A DNA stretch of 64,000 nucleotides from Hyphomonas sp. Mor2 (GTDB lineage: Bacteria > Pseudomonadota > Alphaproteobacteria > Caulobacterales > Hyphomonadaceae). A program made the position numbers and the translations under genes. This document shows positions 44,199 through 52,544 of the stretch, piece after piece. The first letter of the stretch is position 1; every line of letters starts with the position of its first letter. The stretch covers positions 3,162,001 through 3,226,000 of the forward strand of contig NZ_CP017718.1 of NCBI RefSeq assembly GCF_001854405.1, written 5' to 3'. Under the pieces are notes generated by a model that made no database searches, was not told where the DNA came from, and was given only the letters and a program-made list of their open reading frames with translations.

Positions 44199-45746
44199 AT
44201 GTCGTGGGAAAAATCGATCGAAGAATTGCGCCGGCGCGAACGTCTGGCTGAAGAAATGGGCGGCGATGAGCCGGTCTCTCGCCAGAAGGGGCGCGGCAAA
44301 CTGACGGTGCGAGAACGCGTCGCCTTTCTCGCCGATCCCGGCAGTTTTCACGAGATTGGTAAGATTGCCGGCCTCGCGCGCTATGATGCGAATGAAGAGC
44401 TTGAGCATTTCATGGCCTCCAATTCGGTGATTGGACGCGCCACGCTCGATGGGCGTCCGGCTTTCATTCTGGGCGATGACTTTACCGTCCGTGGCGGCGC
44501 GGCCGATGCCTCGATTCGCGGCAAGCTGCTGCTCGCGCTGAAGCAGAGCCAGGACTATCGCATGCCGCTGGTCCAGCTGATTGACGGCACGGGCGGCGGC
44601 GGCTCGATCAAGATGTTCGAGAAGGATCCACGCACCTATATTCCGGAGACGCCCGGCTGGGAGTATATCGTCTCCGGCATGGCTGAGGTGCCTTATGTCT
44701 CGCTCGGCCTTGGTCCATGTGCGGGGATGGGCGCAGGGCGGCTCGCGGCCAGTCATTTCTCGGTCCTGGTCAAGGAACTGTCCCAGGTCTTTGTGGCCGG
44801 GCCGCCGGTCACCCGAGCGCTTGGCGAAGACGTCACCAAGGAAGAACTGGGCGGCTGGCAGATCCAGGCCCGCAATGGCACAGTCGATGCCGTGGTCGAG
44901 AGTGAATCCGAGGCCTTCGAAGCGGCCCGGCAATTCCTCTCCTATCTGCCATCCTCCGTGCACGAGCTGCCGCCGGTCACAGCGCCGAGCGATGATCCAA
45001 ACCGCAAGGAGGAAGAGCTCCTGTCCATCGTCCCGACCGATGGCAAGACGCCGTACAAGCCGCGCAAGATCATCGCCGCGGCGGTCGACACAGACAGCTT
45101 CTTCGAGATTGGCGAGCAATGGGGCCGCGGCATCGTCACCGGCTTTGCCCGGATCGATGGCCACCCGGTCGGCATTCTCGCGGGCGACCCGTTCTTCCTC
45201 GATGGCGCCTGGACGGCCGATGTCTGTGACAAGGTCACCCGCCACATGGATCTCTGCTCGACCTTCCACCTGCCAGTGGTGCACTTTGTCGACTGCCCCG
45301 GCTTTGCCTGCGGCGTGCGGCATGAGACCGAAGGCGTGACCCGCAAGGGCGTGCGCGCCATGGCAGCAGTGTATCAGGCGACTGTGCCGATCTGCGCCGT
45401 CGTCATCCGCAAGGCTTATGGCCTCGCCGGCAGCGCCATGTTCAATCCCAGCAAGGCCAAGTGGCGCTATTGCTGGCCGAGCGGCGACTGGGGCAGCCTG
45501 CCCATGGCGGGCGGGATCGAGGCGGCCTATCGCAAGGAAATCCTCGAAGCCGAAGACAAGGACGCCTACCTGAAAAGCCTGTACAAACGCTTCGACGCCA
45601 TCGCCTCACCTTTCCGCACCGCGGAGGCCTTTTTCGCCGAGGAGATCATCGATCCACGCGACACGCGCCCGCTCCTTGTCGACTTCGTCCACCATGCCTG
45701 GCGGACGCTGGAGACCGGGCAGACCCGCTTCAGCCCGCGGCCCTGA
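44199..45746 (+). CDS. Acyl-CoA carboxylase, carboxyltransferase (beta) subunit
   Basis: 515 residues with two crotonase-like halves. N-half: GRGKLTVRERVAFLADPGSFHEIG, IDGTGGGGSIKMFE; C-half: DFTRHMDLC-like region and HFVDCPGFACGVRHETEGVTRKGVRAMAAVYQATVPICAVVIRKAYGLAGSAM (oxyanion-hole GxxxG strands). This is the Carboxyl_trans family of propionyl-/methylcrotonyl-/geranyl-CoA carboxylases; the substrate cannot be read from the sequence. The biotin-carrying alpha subunit is not in the window. Confidence 0.9.
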   Translation: MSWEKSIEELRRRERLAEEMGGDEPVSRQKGRGKLTVRERVAFLADPGSFHEIGKIAGLARYDANEELEHFMASNSVIGRATLDGRPAFILGDDFTVRGGAADASIRGKLLLALKQSQDYRMPLVQLIDGTGGGGSIKMFEKDPRTYIPETPGWEYIVSGMAEVPYVSLGLGPCAGMGAGRLAASHFSVLVKELSQVFVAGPPVTRALGEDVTKEELGGWQIQARNGTVDAVVESESEAFEAARQFLSYLPSSVHELPPVTAPSDDPNRKEEELLSIVPTDGKTPYKPRKIIAAAVDTDSFFEIGEQWGRGIVTGFARIDGHPVGILAGDPFFLDGAWTADVCDKVTRHMDLCSTFHLPVVHFVDCPGFACGVRHETEGVTRKGVRAMAAVYQATVPICAVVIRKAYGLAGSAMFNPSKAKWRYCWPSGDWGSLPMAGGIEAAYRKEILEAEDKDAYLKSLYKRFDAIASPFRTAEAFFAEEIIDPRDTRPLLVDFVHHAWRTLETGQTRFSPRP

Positions 45747-45757
45747 GGCGGTCTGCG

Positions 45758-46225
45758 CTAATTGCGCGGCGGGAACATCCCGTAGAGGACGACGCAATGG
45801 CGCATGACCAGATAAGGCGGCATATTGTTGCCATTGGTGGTGCTGGCCGAGAAATTCGGCTCGGTCACTTCTTTCGGTGCTGGGCCTGCGACATGGTTCT
45901 CGGCACCGGCGCGTTCGCCTTGCGTCCGCTGTGTGAGCCCGGGTCCATTTCCCTCCCCGACAATGGTGCGCCCGCGTAGATCCGGCAGTGCAAAGGTCGA
46001 GCGCCCATCGCCGCCATAAATTGTCCCATAGAGCGCGAACAGCGCATTGTGCTGCGCAATCGCAAGCAGCTGTCCGTTTGCCTGAACGGTGTCGCGGGGG
46101 CAAAAATTGAAGCCGACTGTGATGATCTCGCCAATGTATCGCTCACCCTGGGCCTGTGCGGCGGGGGCGTTTGTCGCCAGCGCGCCGGCAAAAGCGGCGG
46201 CGGCGAGCAGAGATTTATTGATCAT
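45758..46225 (-). CDS. Exported phage-tail-collar domain protein
   Basis: 155 residues. Signal peptide MINKSLLAAAAFAGALATNAPAAQAQ, then the tail-collar core YIGEIITVGFNFCPRDTVQANGQLLAIAQHNALFALYGTIYGGDGRSTFALPDLRGRTIVGEG and HCVVLYGMFP. Such collar-domain (Mdp-type) proteins occur in many free-living bacteria outside prophages; a surface or adhesive part is likely. No other phage genes lie near. Confidence 0.88.
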   Translation of the reverse strand: MINKSLLAAAAFAGALATNAPAAQAQGERYIGEIITVGFNFCPRDTVQANGQLLAIAQHNALFALYGTIYGGDGRSTFALPDLRGRTIVGEGNGPGLTQRTQGERAGAENHVAGPAPKEVTEPNFSASTTNGNNMPPYLVMRHCVVLYGMFPPRN

Positions 46226-46387
46226 GATGTGTCCTCCTCCAGTGTTGAGGGGAGCCTAGGCTGAGTTGGCGAGGCCGCAAAGCCCCCGTCAGAAAGTGAT
46301 TTGAGCTTGCTGCCGACGCGCATTAAGCCAAGCCCCCAAGTGCCCGCCATTTAGAGAAGCAGGGCCCTGACAGGAAAGGATGTCCGC

Positions 46388-47008
46388 ATGGATCTCTCGC
46401 AAAAACAAACCGTAAATGGGCTCGCCATTTTATTGCTGCTCGCCGCGCTGACCCAGCCGATCTATACCGCGCTCTATCTCGGCGCGCCGGACGTCGACCG
46501 AAGCTTCCTTTGGGGCCTTGAGGGCCTGATCTTCGTTGTTACCGCGGCCTTTGCTGGCTCGGCTCTGGTTATGGCCAAGCGCTATTCGCTCGGCTTTTCC
46601 GCCATCGCCTTTGCCGCCGCGCTGAACGTTGTCCAGGTCGGCGTCGGCCTGACCCAGTTCGGCCCGTTCCGCGAAGCCGCGACCGCCAATCCGGACCTGG
46701 ACGGCGTTGCCTTCTCGGTCGTCGCCTTTTCCTTCTTTGGCTATAATGCCGCCAAGATCCTGCTCGGCCTCGCCGCAATGGTGTTCGGCATGGCCCGGAT
46801 GAAAGCCGGCGGCAAGCTGCTGGGCGGCCTGACGGCTCTGGTCGGTGTTGTGGCGTTCGTTGCCAACACGCTGGTCATGATGTTCGGCCTGAACGGCTTC
46901 CTGCCCTCACCTGTGGCTGGCGGCTCCGGCGTGGTCGCGACGCTGCTCCTGGCGCTCTGCCTGTTCGGGGTGAGCGGGGAGAGCGAAAGCGAAACCGAGG
47001 CGTTCTAG
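46388..47008 (+). CDS. Hypothetical six-helix membrane protein
   Basis: 206 residues with six hydrophobic segments, starting MDLSQKQTVNGLAILLLLAAL. Features: VDRSFLWGLEGLIFVVTAAFAGSALVMAKRYSLGF, AAKILLGLAAMVFGMARMKAGGKLLGGLTALVG, and an acidic tail SGESESETEAF. AGGAAAGG precedes the start. No family recognised. It is followed by 440 bp of hairpin-rich non-coding DNA. Confidence 0.68.
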   Translation: MDLSQKQTVNGLAILLLLAALTQPIYTALYLGAPDVDRSFLWGLEGLIFVVTAAFAGSALVMAKRYSLGFSAIAFAAALNVVQVGVGLTQFGPFREAATANPDLDGVAFSVVAFSFFGYNAAKILLGLAAMVFGMARMKAGGKLLGGLTALVGVVAFVANTLVMMFGLNGFLPSPVAGGSGVVATLLLALCLFGVSGESESETEAF

Positions 47009-47447
47009 CGCCGTCGATACCTGCCACCCGATCAGGCCGGGCGCACAGCTGCGCAGGGGTCTGCGGGGGATAGGGCGGGAGATCGGTTCCGGGGATCAAG
47101 GGACGAAACAAAGCCGTTTCGCCAACGCAAGTTGGCACCCATGGCGGCTGGTGGATGATGGTCTCGACCGCCATGGATCCTGACATTCGTCAGGAAAACG
47201 GGACCTGATTTTGCGCTTGATCCTTGGTCTCCGCCGTGCCGGGCTCGGTCCGGGACCTCCCACAGAGCTTCCCCAAACCCGCCCTTCACGCTCTGCCCAA
47301 CTCGATTGGGCAGCCCCCATCACTTGCCCGTGCCGCAAAGACCGGGAGCGATCATGTCTCTCCCGATCTCAACCGCCACAAGACGCGCTGGACCCCACGG
47401 TCAAGCCGTGGGGAGCGTTGGGGGGAGAGGTTGAGACAAATGTCGGA
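47009..47447. other. Hairpin-rich gene-free region
   Basis: 439 bp with no supported gene; the open frame 47211-47624 on the plus strand has no recognisable product. It holds at least six perfect or near-perfect hairpins: CGAAAC/GTTTCG (47104-47121), three in a repeat unit at 47121-47194, CTGCCCAA/TTGGGCAG (47293-47313) and CCCCACGG/CCGTGGGG (47393-47413). Confidence 0.7.
47121..47194. repeat. Three-hairpin dispersed repeat, copy 1
   Basis: Hairpin a GCCAAC-GCAA-GTTGGC (47121-47136, GNRA loop), hairpin b CCATGGCGG/CCGCCATGG (47139-47147, 47168-47176), hairpin c CCTGAC-ATTC-GTCAGG (47179-47194). Copy 2 is at 55958-56036 in the same orientation; the shared linear core is TTGGCACCCATGGCGG plus GACCGCCAT. 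Confidence 0.8.
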
Positions 47448-47822
47448 CTAATCCGAGATTGGTGGCGAGCAATCAAAATCAGAAGCGTCATAAATGGCTA
47501 TGGGAAGATCAAACGCGGAAATCGTTTCCTTCAATCTCAGATCCTCCTTAAAGCACTGTTCTTCAGTGGTTTCACAAAACAAAATCAGTGTGGGCGTCAG
47601 TCCGCTCTGAGCGCCATAATGTAGTGCCTGTCCAATCCCTTCTGCCCAATCGGAGTAGCTTTCTATTTCGATCGCGCTTGTTTCGCTTAAACAGTCGGCG
47701 CGCGCACCGGATGGAAGAATGCGTTCGATTTCCATGTCGGTACACACACAGGATTGATAATCCGCTTCTAGCCAACTCCCTTGTTGTAAAATCGCGAAAA
47801 TCGCTGAACCTACAATTATCAT
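47448..47822 (-). CDS. Secreted small protein with PD-(D/E)xK-like pattern
   Basis: 124 residues from ATG 47822 (GGGAGGGG 6 nt upstream); an in-frame TTG start at 47867 is less likely. N-terminus MIIVGSAIFAILQQGSWLEA could be a signal or anchor. The core RILPSGARADCLSETSAIEIE then DWAEGIGQALHYGAQSGLTPTLILFCE matches a widespread small family with THAIEVDFADKWAEAIGQSLYYA...G, predicted to be a nuclease-like fold. The conserved Lys before W is Asp here, so catalysis is doubtful. AT-richer than neighbours; divergent from a membrane protein gene. Confidence 0.6.
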   Translation of the reverse strand: MIIVGSAIFAILQQGSWLEADYQSCVCTDMEIERILPSGARADCLSETSAIEIESYSDWAEGIGQALHYGAQSGLTPTLILFCETTEEQCFKEDLRLKETISAFDLPIAIYDASDFDCSPPISD

Positions 47823-47942
47823 GGGCGTCCCCTCCCAAAACTCAATCAGAGTATTGCTCAATTTCAAACTGAGTCAAACATCCAACTTTACTCATAATAG
47901 GATATGATATTCTCTCTGTTCAGAGGGGTGGGAGCAGGAATC

Positions 47943-48641
47943 ATGGGAATTAAGCAACAGATTTGCGATGAGTTCTCAAGAATAGGCATCGACTGCAGTC
48001 AAGTCGCTATCCCGATTTCGATCACAGTCTGGAACTTAATAGTGATTGCCGTTCTTTCGGTGGCGATTGGGATCGTGACCCATCTGTTACTTAGGTATGC
48101 AAACATCGCGGGAACTAAATGGAAGCAGGCTCTCGGAACCAAAAGTCATGAGAACGGCGCCGTTAACTACCCCGACACGATGATGATAAACTCCCATAGA
48201 ATGAGAGACATGTTCGAAGTCAAAGGCCTCGACGGTCTAAACCTCAAAGAGACCGCTAAGCGACTCAATGGTCGCTTCGAAGACGATTACTTTCTTGTCG
48301 AGTTTCGAGAGAACGGGGGGCGCCTGTTTCGCAAGGAGCTGAAAATTCGAGCTGGATGGATGAAGCTAAACTACTTTGAGTTTCGCTTGGATCCGGAAAC
48401 GCTCAAAACATTGAAAGCGAAAAGCGACAGCGATGAAGATGACGACACGGACGGTAAGCAGGGCGCTATCGGAGAGTTTGATATCTTCGCTCGAGGCATA
48501 AAGCCATGGGACATTCGTCATTGGCTTCACCACCCGAACCGAGAAATTAGAATCGGTCTCTGGGTCGCCATGTTCGCTGCGACACTCGAATTTGGACCCG
48601 ATTTAATAAATTCACTTCGAGCGCTTTTTCAAACTCCCTAA
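47943..48641 (+). CDS. Membrane protein of unknown function in the low-GC island
   Basis: 232 residues from ATG 47943 (GGAG 9 nt upstream); an in-frame ATG at 47904 is an alternative. One hydrophobic helix near residues 22-50 (IPISITVWNLIVIAVLSVAIGIVTHLLLR) then a soluble basic region (NYPDTMMINSHRMRDMFEVKGL, RLFRKELKIRAGWMKLNYFEFR), an acidic insert SDEDDDTD and a second hydrophobic helix near the C-terminus (IGLWVAMFAATLEFG). No family recognised. Lower GC than flanks; the neighbouring divergent gene encodes a secreted small protein. Ends 3 bp from a convergent gene. Confidence 0.6.
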   Translation: MGIKQQICDEFSRIGIDCSQVAIPISITVWNLIVIAVLSVAIGIVTHLLLRYANIAGTKWKQALGTKSHENGAVNYPDTMMINSHRMRDMFEVKGLDGLNLKETAKRLNGRFEDDYFLVEFRENGGRLFRKELKIRAGWMKLNYFEFRLDPETLKTLKAKSDSDEDDDTDGKQGAIGEFDIFARGIKPWDIRHWLHHPNREIRIGLWVAMFAATLEFGPDLINSLRALFQTP

Positions 48642-48644
48642 ATC

Positions 48645-49328
48645 TCACCCCAACACCGCATCCCCCACAAACGGATTATCCTTCCGTTCTTGCCCGAACG
48701 TGCTCATCGGCCCGTGCCCAGGGACAAACCGCATGCCATCCCCCAGCGGCCAAAGATTGTTCACGATCGAGTCGACCAGCTGCTGGTGATTGCCTTTCGG
48801 GAAGTCTGTCCGCCCAATCGAGCCGCGGAACAGGACGTCGCCGACAAAGGCCAGTTGGCCGGTCTGGTGATAGATGACGACATGGCCGGGCGTGTGGCCG
48901 GGGCAGTGGGTGACGCCGAAGGTCTGGTCGCCGAGGGTCAGCGTGTCGCCTTCGTCGAGATAACGGTCCGGCTGGACATTCTTGCCATCGACAATGCCAT
49001 AGCGGGCGCCCTGGGCCTCGATCTCGTCGAGCAGCCACTGGTCATCCTTGTGCGGGCCAATGATCGGGCAGCCGGTGCGCTCCTTGACCGCGGTGGCGGC
49101 GCCGGCATGGTCGAGATGGCCATGGGTCAGCCAGACCGCGACGATCTTGACCCCGAATTGCTCGGCCGCGGCCATCAGGCGATCGGTCTCGCCGCCGGGG
49201 TCGACAAAGACGCCTTCCATGGTCTCGCGATGCCAGATCAGCGAGGTGTTCTGCTGCAGCGGCGTGACGGGGATGATGCGAATATCGAGCTTTGGCTCAG
49301 GAGCTTGCTGGGTCTGTTGGTCGGTCAT
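48645..49328 (-). CDS. Glyoxalase II-like MBL-fold hydrolase (GloC type)
   Basis: 227 residues. THGHLDHAGAATAVKE (HxHxDH), GVTHCPGHTPGHVVIY, LAFVGDVLFRGSIGRTDFPKGN and VPGHGPMSTFGQERKDNPF are the metal ligands and substrate loop of the GloC/YcbL type, which hydrolyse glutathione thioesters including S-lactoylglutathione. The N-terminus has a Gln/Pro-rich extension (MTDQQTQQAPEPK). Cytoplasmic. Followed by PqiA-like gene upstream on the same strand. Confidence 0.92.
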   Translation of the reverse strand: MTDQQTQQAPEPKLDIRIIPVTPLQQNTSLIWHRETMEGVFVDPGGETDRLMAAAEQFGVKIVAVWLTHGHLDHAGAATAVKERTGCPIIGPHKDDQWLLDEIEAQGARYGIVDGKNVQPDRYLDEGDTLTLGDQTFGVTHCPGHTPGHVVIYHQTGQLAFVGDVLFRGSIGRTDFPKGNHQQLVDSIVNNLWPLGDGMRFVPGHGPMSTFGQERKDNPFVGDAVLG

Positions 49329-49345
49329 GAGGGGTCAGATAAGCG

Positions 49346-49876
49346 CTATTTGAAACGGGTAAAGGTCAAACGCATGGTCGCGGCATTGTTGAGCAGCACG
49401 CCAAGCGCGAAATAATACAGGCCGGCGCGGAGTTCGAAGCCGATATAGACGCTCATCTGGCTGAGGCCGATCAGCAAAGCGGCGAGGAAAACGTCCAGCA
49501 TCGACCACTTGCCGAGCAGGTTGAGCAGGTTGGCGAGCTTCGGGCTGGGGCTGGCGCCCTGGCGGAAGATGATCGCTGCGGTGATCGTCTTGGCCAGCGG
49601 AAAGACGCCGGAAAACAGCACGACGATCAGGGCCAGAAAGGTCATGTCCGCCTCGCGCAGGGTCTGGACGATGCCGAACAGATTATACTCATTGCCGCCA
49701 AAGCCGACAAAGTTCGGCTTCCACACGGAGGGCAGGATCAGACCGGCAATGATCAGCGCGGTCGAGGCATAGAGCGCCATCTCGCTGAGCACGTCCCAGA
49801 TCGGGATCGGCCGGGTCGCCGAGGACGTGGCCGGATCGGCTGGCGGTTCGGTGGGCGGGGCAGGGGTCTCGCTCAT
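49346..49876 (-). CDS. PqiA-like membrane protein
   Basis: About 176 residues from ATG 49876 (MSETPAPPTEPPADPATSS); a TTG at 49912 has a possible Shine-Dalgarno and is an alternative. A Pro/Ala-rich cytoplasmic lead precedes four hydrophobic helices (IWDVLSEMALYASTALIIAGLILP, FLALIVVLFSGVFPLAKTITAAIIF, LGKWSMLDVFLAALLIGL, LRAGLYYFALGVLLNNAATMRLT). LGKWSMLDVFLAALL is the PqiA signature seen in the lipid-transport PqiA/LetA family. 17 bp separate it from GloC on the same strand. Confidence 0.85.
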   Translation of the reverse strand: MSETPAPPTEPPADPATSSATRPIPIWDVLSEMALYASTALIIAGLILPSVWKPNFVGFGGNEYNLFGIVQTLREADMTFLALIVVLFSGVFPLAKTITAAIIFRQGASPSPKLANLLNLLGKWSMLDVFLAALLIGLSQMSVYIGFELRAGLYYFALGVLLNNAATMRLTFTRFK

Positions 49877-49974
49877 GGCGGCAGTGTTGCCGGGTGCGTT
49901 TGCTGGGGTCAACGCCTTTCCTGCGCCCGCCGGGTGGGCTAGAGCAGGGTTAACGGGAGACGGAGGACGCGCGT

Positions 49975-50892
49975 ATGCCGGGTGGACGCATGGGCATCAT
50001 CATACTCGGCCTGATCGGGCTGGTGGCGTATTATCTCGCCAATCAAGAACTGAATCCGTATTCGGGCAAGTCCGAGTTCAACACGATCTCGATCGACCAG
50101 GCGAGCAAGCTCGGCGCCCAGTCCTATACCCAGATGCTGCGCCAGGAAGGCCAGAACGTGATCTGCGGCGCGGGCGCGGCGAGCTGCACGCCTGCCGGGC
50201 GGCGCGTGTTCAACACCGTCAACGAGATTGGCGAGCGCCTGCGCGTCGCGGCGATCGAGATGGAAGAGGATTATCTCGCAGCGGGCTATTCCTTTGCGCC
50301 CGTGGCGCGCGAGTTTGACTGGACCTTCAATGTCATCCAGTCCGAACAGCCCAACGCGTTCTGCCTGCCGGGTGGCTATGTCGCCATCTATACCGGCATT
50401 CTCGACATTACCGGGAATTACGATCAGCAAGTGACGCTGGAAGACATTGAGGATGTCGACAAGCTGGCCGTGGTCATGGGTCATGAGATCGGTCACGCGC
50501 TCGCCCATCACGGGGCCAAGCGGATGAGCAATGCGCAGCTGGCACAGATCGGCACGGTCGCGGTCGGGCTCGGCCTCGGCGATATGGATCCCGGCCAGGC
50601 GCGTATGGTCCAGCAAGCCATGGGCATGGCGGCGCAGGGCGGGCTGATGGCGTTCTCGCGCGAGCATGAGACCGAGGCCGACAAGATCGGGCTCGAGCTG
50701 CTGGTCCGGGCCTGCTACGACCCGCGCGAGGCGCCAGAACTGTGGCGGCGTATGGGACAGATTGGCGGCGGCCAGCGCCCGCCGGAATGGATGAGCACGC
50801 ACCCGGCTTCGGAGACGCGGGCGGCGAACTTCGAACAGTGGATGCCTGGCGCGATAAAGATGTATGAAAGCCGCTGCGGGGCGCTGGACTAG
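49975..50892 (+). CDS. M48-family zinc metallopeptidase
   Basis: 305 residues from ATG 49975 (GGAGG 8 nt upstream). N-terminal membrane or signal helix (MGIIILGLIGLVAYYLAN), conserved PNAFCLPGGYVAIYTGIL, active site VVMGHEIGHALAHHGAKRMS (HExxH) near residue 163 and the third ligand in SREHETEADKIGLELL. This is the YggG/LoiP or YfgC-like group that quality-controls envelope proteins. The peptidase part faces the periplasm. Confidence 0.93.
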   Translation: MPGGRMGIIILGLIGLVAYYLANQELNPYSGKSEFNTISIDQASKLGAQSYTQMLRQEGQNVICGAGAASCTPAGRRVFNTVNEIGERLRVAAIEMEEDYLAAGYSFAPVAREFDWTFNVIQSEQPNAFCLPGGYVAIYTGILDITGNYDQQVTLEDIEDVDKLAVVMGHEIGHALAHHGAKRMSNAQLAQIGTVAVGLGLGDMDPGQARMVQQAMGMAAQGGLMAFSREHETEADKIGLELLVRACYDPREAPELWRRMGQIGGGQRPPEWMSTHPASETRAANFEQWMPGAIKMYESRCGALD

Positions 50893-50991
50893 ATCCAGGA
50901 CGGGTCCTGCCGGGCTCAGATTCCGCGCTCACATTTGATTGATTTGAATCTCGCCGGGCGCGCCGGTTAATGGCGCCATGAGGCAGCGACC

Positions 50992-51963
50992 ATGATCCTT
51001 CTGACCGGCGCGAGCGGGGTGATCGGGAGCGAGCTTGCGCCGCTCCTGCCGCAAGATCAGCTGATCCTGGCCCGCCACCGCGTGCGCCCGGAGGCCTCGG
51101 CGCGTCAGATCTCCATCGATATTCGGGCGCCGCGGCTGGGGCTGTCCGAGGCAGACTACAGAACGCTCTCGAGCACCGTGCAGACCATCGTCCATTGCGC
51201 CGCGATCACCGATATGAGCGGCCAGACGCCGGAGCTCAGCGCCACAAATATTGCCGGCGTCCAGCATGTGGTTGACCTGGCCCGCGCGGCGGGGGCGCGC
51301 CTGCATTTCGTTTCAACCGCCTATTGTTCGGAGACCTATGGCCCGGCCTATCCGGTGGCCTCGGACTATGTGGCGTCGAAGCGGGCGGCTGAAGCCCTGG
51401 TGCGCGGCAGCGGTCTCGACTGGACAATTATCCGTCCATCGATCATTGCGGGCCATTCGGAAACCGGTGCGATTGCGAGCTATCAGGGCTTCCACCTGTT
51501 CATCGCGACGATCCTGAAGGGGCGGTTGCCCATCCTCCCGCTGACCGGCGAGACCCCGTGCGATTTCGTGCCCGTGGACTGGGTGGCAGAGACCATTGCG
51601 GACATCGTGCGCGATCCGGAATGGACGCGCACCTATTGGCTGACGGCCGGCAGCGCCGCCCTGACCATTGATCAGATGATGACGGATGGTGATCCATTTG
51701 CCGCAAAGATGGGGCGCGATCTCAGCGCGGTCGAACTGCTTTCGCCCCACCATGTCGAAGCGGACGTGTTGCCGAAGCTTCCTCCACGCCTGCAGGAGCG
51801 ATTGCGGATTCTGGTCGATCTCTCGAAAGTCATGGCCCGGCGTGCGCCGTTTCCGTCAGATTTGACCCGCGCAAATTCCGCGGCGCTGTCCAGCGCACTG
51901 CTTGCGAACCTGGACTATTGGGCCGAAAATCCTGGCGGCCCCGGCACGGCCGCCAAAGCCTGA
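50992..51963 (+). CDS. NAD(P)-dependent SDR/thioester-reductase-like oxidoreductase
   Basis: 323 residues. Rossmann start MILLTGASGVIGSELA (TGASGxIG), VHCAAITDMSG near 68, HFVSTAYCSETYGPAYPVASDYVASKRAAE (Tyr-x3-Lys catalytic) near 105-135, and DWTIIRPSIIAGHSETG. This is an extended SDR of the NAD_binding_4/thioester reductase type, which may reduce or epimerise a carrier-bound substrate; the substrate is unknown. Short upstream region, no operon. Confidence 0.87.
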   Translation: MILLTGASGVIGSELAPLLPQDQLILARHRVRPEASARQISIDIRAPRLGLSEADYRTLSSTVQTIVHCAAITDMSGQTPELSATNIAGVQHVVDLARAAGARLHFVSTAYCSETYGPAYPVASDYVASKRAAEALVRGSGLDWTIIRPSIIAGHSETGAIASYQGFHLFIATILKGRLPILPLTGETPCDFVPVDWVAETIADIVRDPEWTRTYWLTAGSAALTIDQMMTDGDPFAAKMGRDLSAVELLSPHHVEADVLPKLPPRLQERLRILVDLSKVMARRAPFPSDLTRANSAALSSALLANLDYWAENPGGPGTAAKA

Positions 51964-52057
51964 ACCGCTCTGGGAGAGCCGCAGCGGCGCACTGGATTAG
52001 ATCCGGATCAGGTCAGGCCAAACAAAACTGCATCTATAGGTTGTATTTGATGAAACT

Positions 52058-52073
52058 TGTATTGAGTAATACA
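52058..52073. promoter_or_regulatory. Dyad upstream of orphan gene at 52125
   Basis: TGTATT-GAGT-AATACA is a perfect 6-bp stem with 4-nt loop, placed 52 bp before the ATG at 52125, inside an AT-rich stretch. It could be an operator or a small hairpin in the leader. Confidence 0.4.
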
Positions 52074-52124
52074 CAAGTATAAGAAGTAAATCGAGACTAG
52101 GGACGTCCTAAAGAGGGTTTCTCT

Positions 52125-52544
52125 ATGCCGATTACAACACGAACAGCCACGCATGATCACCAATACACGCCGGTCAGTGCTCTGAATGGATTCCGGCTGA
52201 CGCTGAAAGTGGACTACACGATTGATACCGGTGACCCTTGCAAGATTTTCGGGTTCAACAATCTCCAGATCAAGCTTCACAATTCCGGCCCGGGCTGGCG
52301 ACTTGTGACCAGTAGCACCAATCATAGCTACAATCTCAGACCGAAACCGGACTGTGTGAACCGGCTGGGCTTGAACGGCTATCAGGATGAGCTGAACGTC
52401 TGGGGCGCGGTCAATGCGGAATGGGTAACCCCCGGCATACCCACACCTTGGGGAAGTATTGGGAGTATTACAATCGATACGGCTCAGATCGGGCTGCACA
52501 TGCTTATTCGTCCCGATGGATCGATCAAGAAGAGCGTGACCTGA
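52125..52544 (+). CDS. Orphan hypothetical protein, beta-rich
   Basis: 139 residues from ATG 52125 (GAGGG 7 nt upstream). No signal peptide or helix. Beta-rich with aromatic and Asn/Ser/Gly content: FRLTLKVDYTIDTGDPCKIF, NNLQIKLHNSGPGWRLVTSS, GAVNAEWVTPGIPTPWGS. Two cysteines. Cannot be assigned to a family. The AT-rich upstream region and isolation between the SDR and KatG suggest recent acquisition; composition is mildly unlike neighbours. Confidence 0.6.
   Translation: MPITTRTATHDHQYTPVSALNGFRLTLKVDYTIDTGDPCKIFGFNNLQIKLHNSGPGWRLVTSSTNHSYNLRPKPDCVNRLGLNGYQDELNVWGAVNAEWVTPGIPTPWGSIGSITIDTAQIGLHMLIRPDGSIKKSVT

Noticed and set aside
45758..46225. Tail-collar protein read as prophage evidence
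   Set aside because: No other phage gene nearby, a signal peptide is present, and such collar proteins occur widely outside phages.
47211..47624. Plus-strand open frame in the hairpin-rich region
   Set aside because: Covers repeats and the start of the opposite gene; no Shine-Dalgarno or family.
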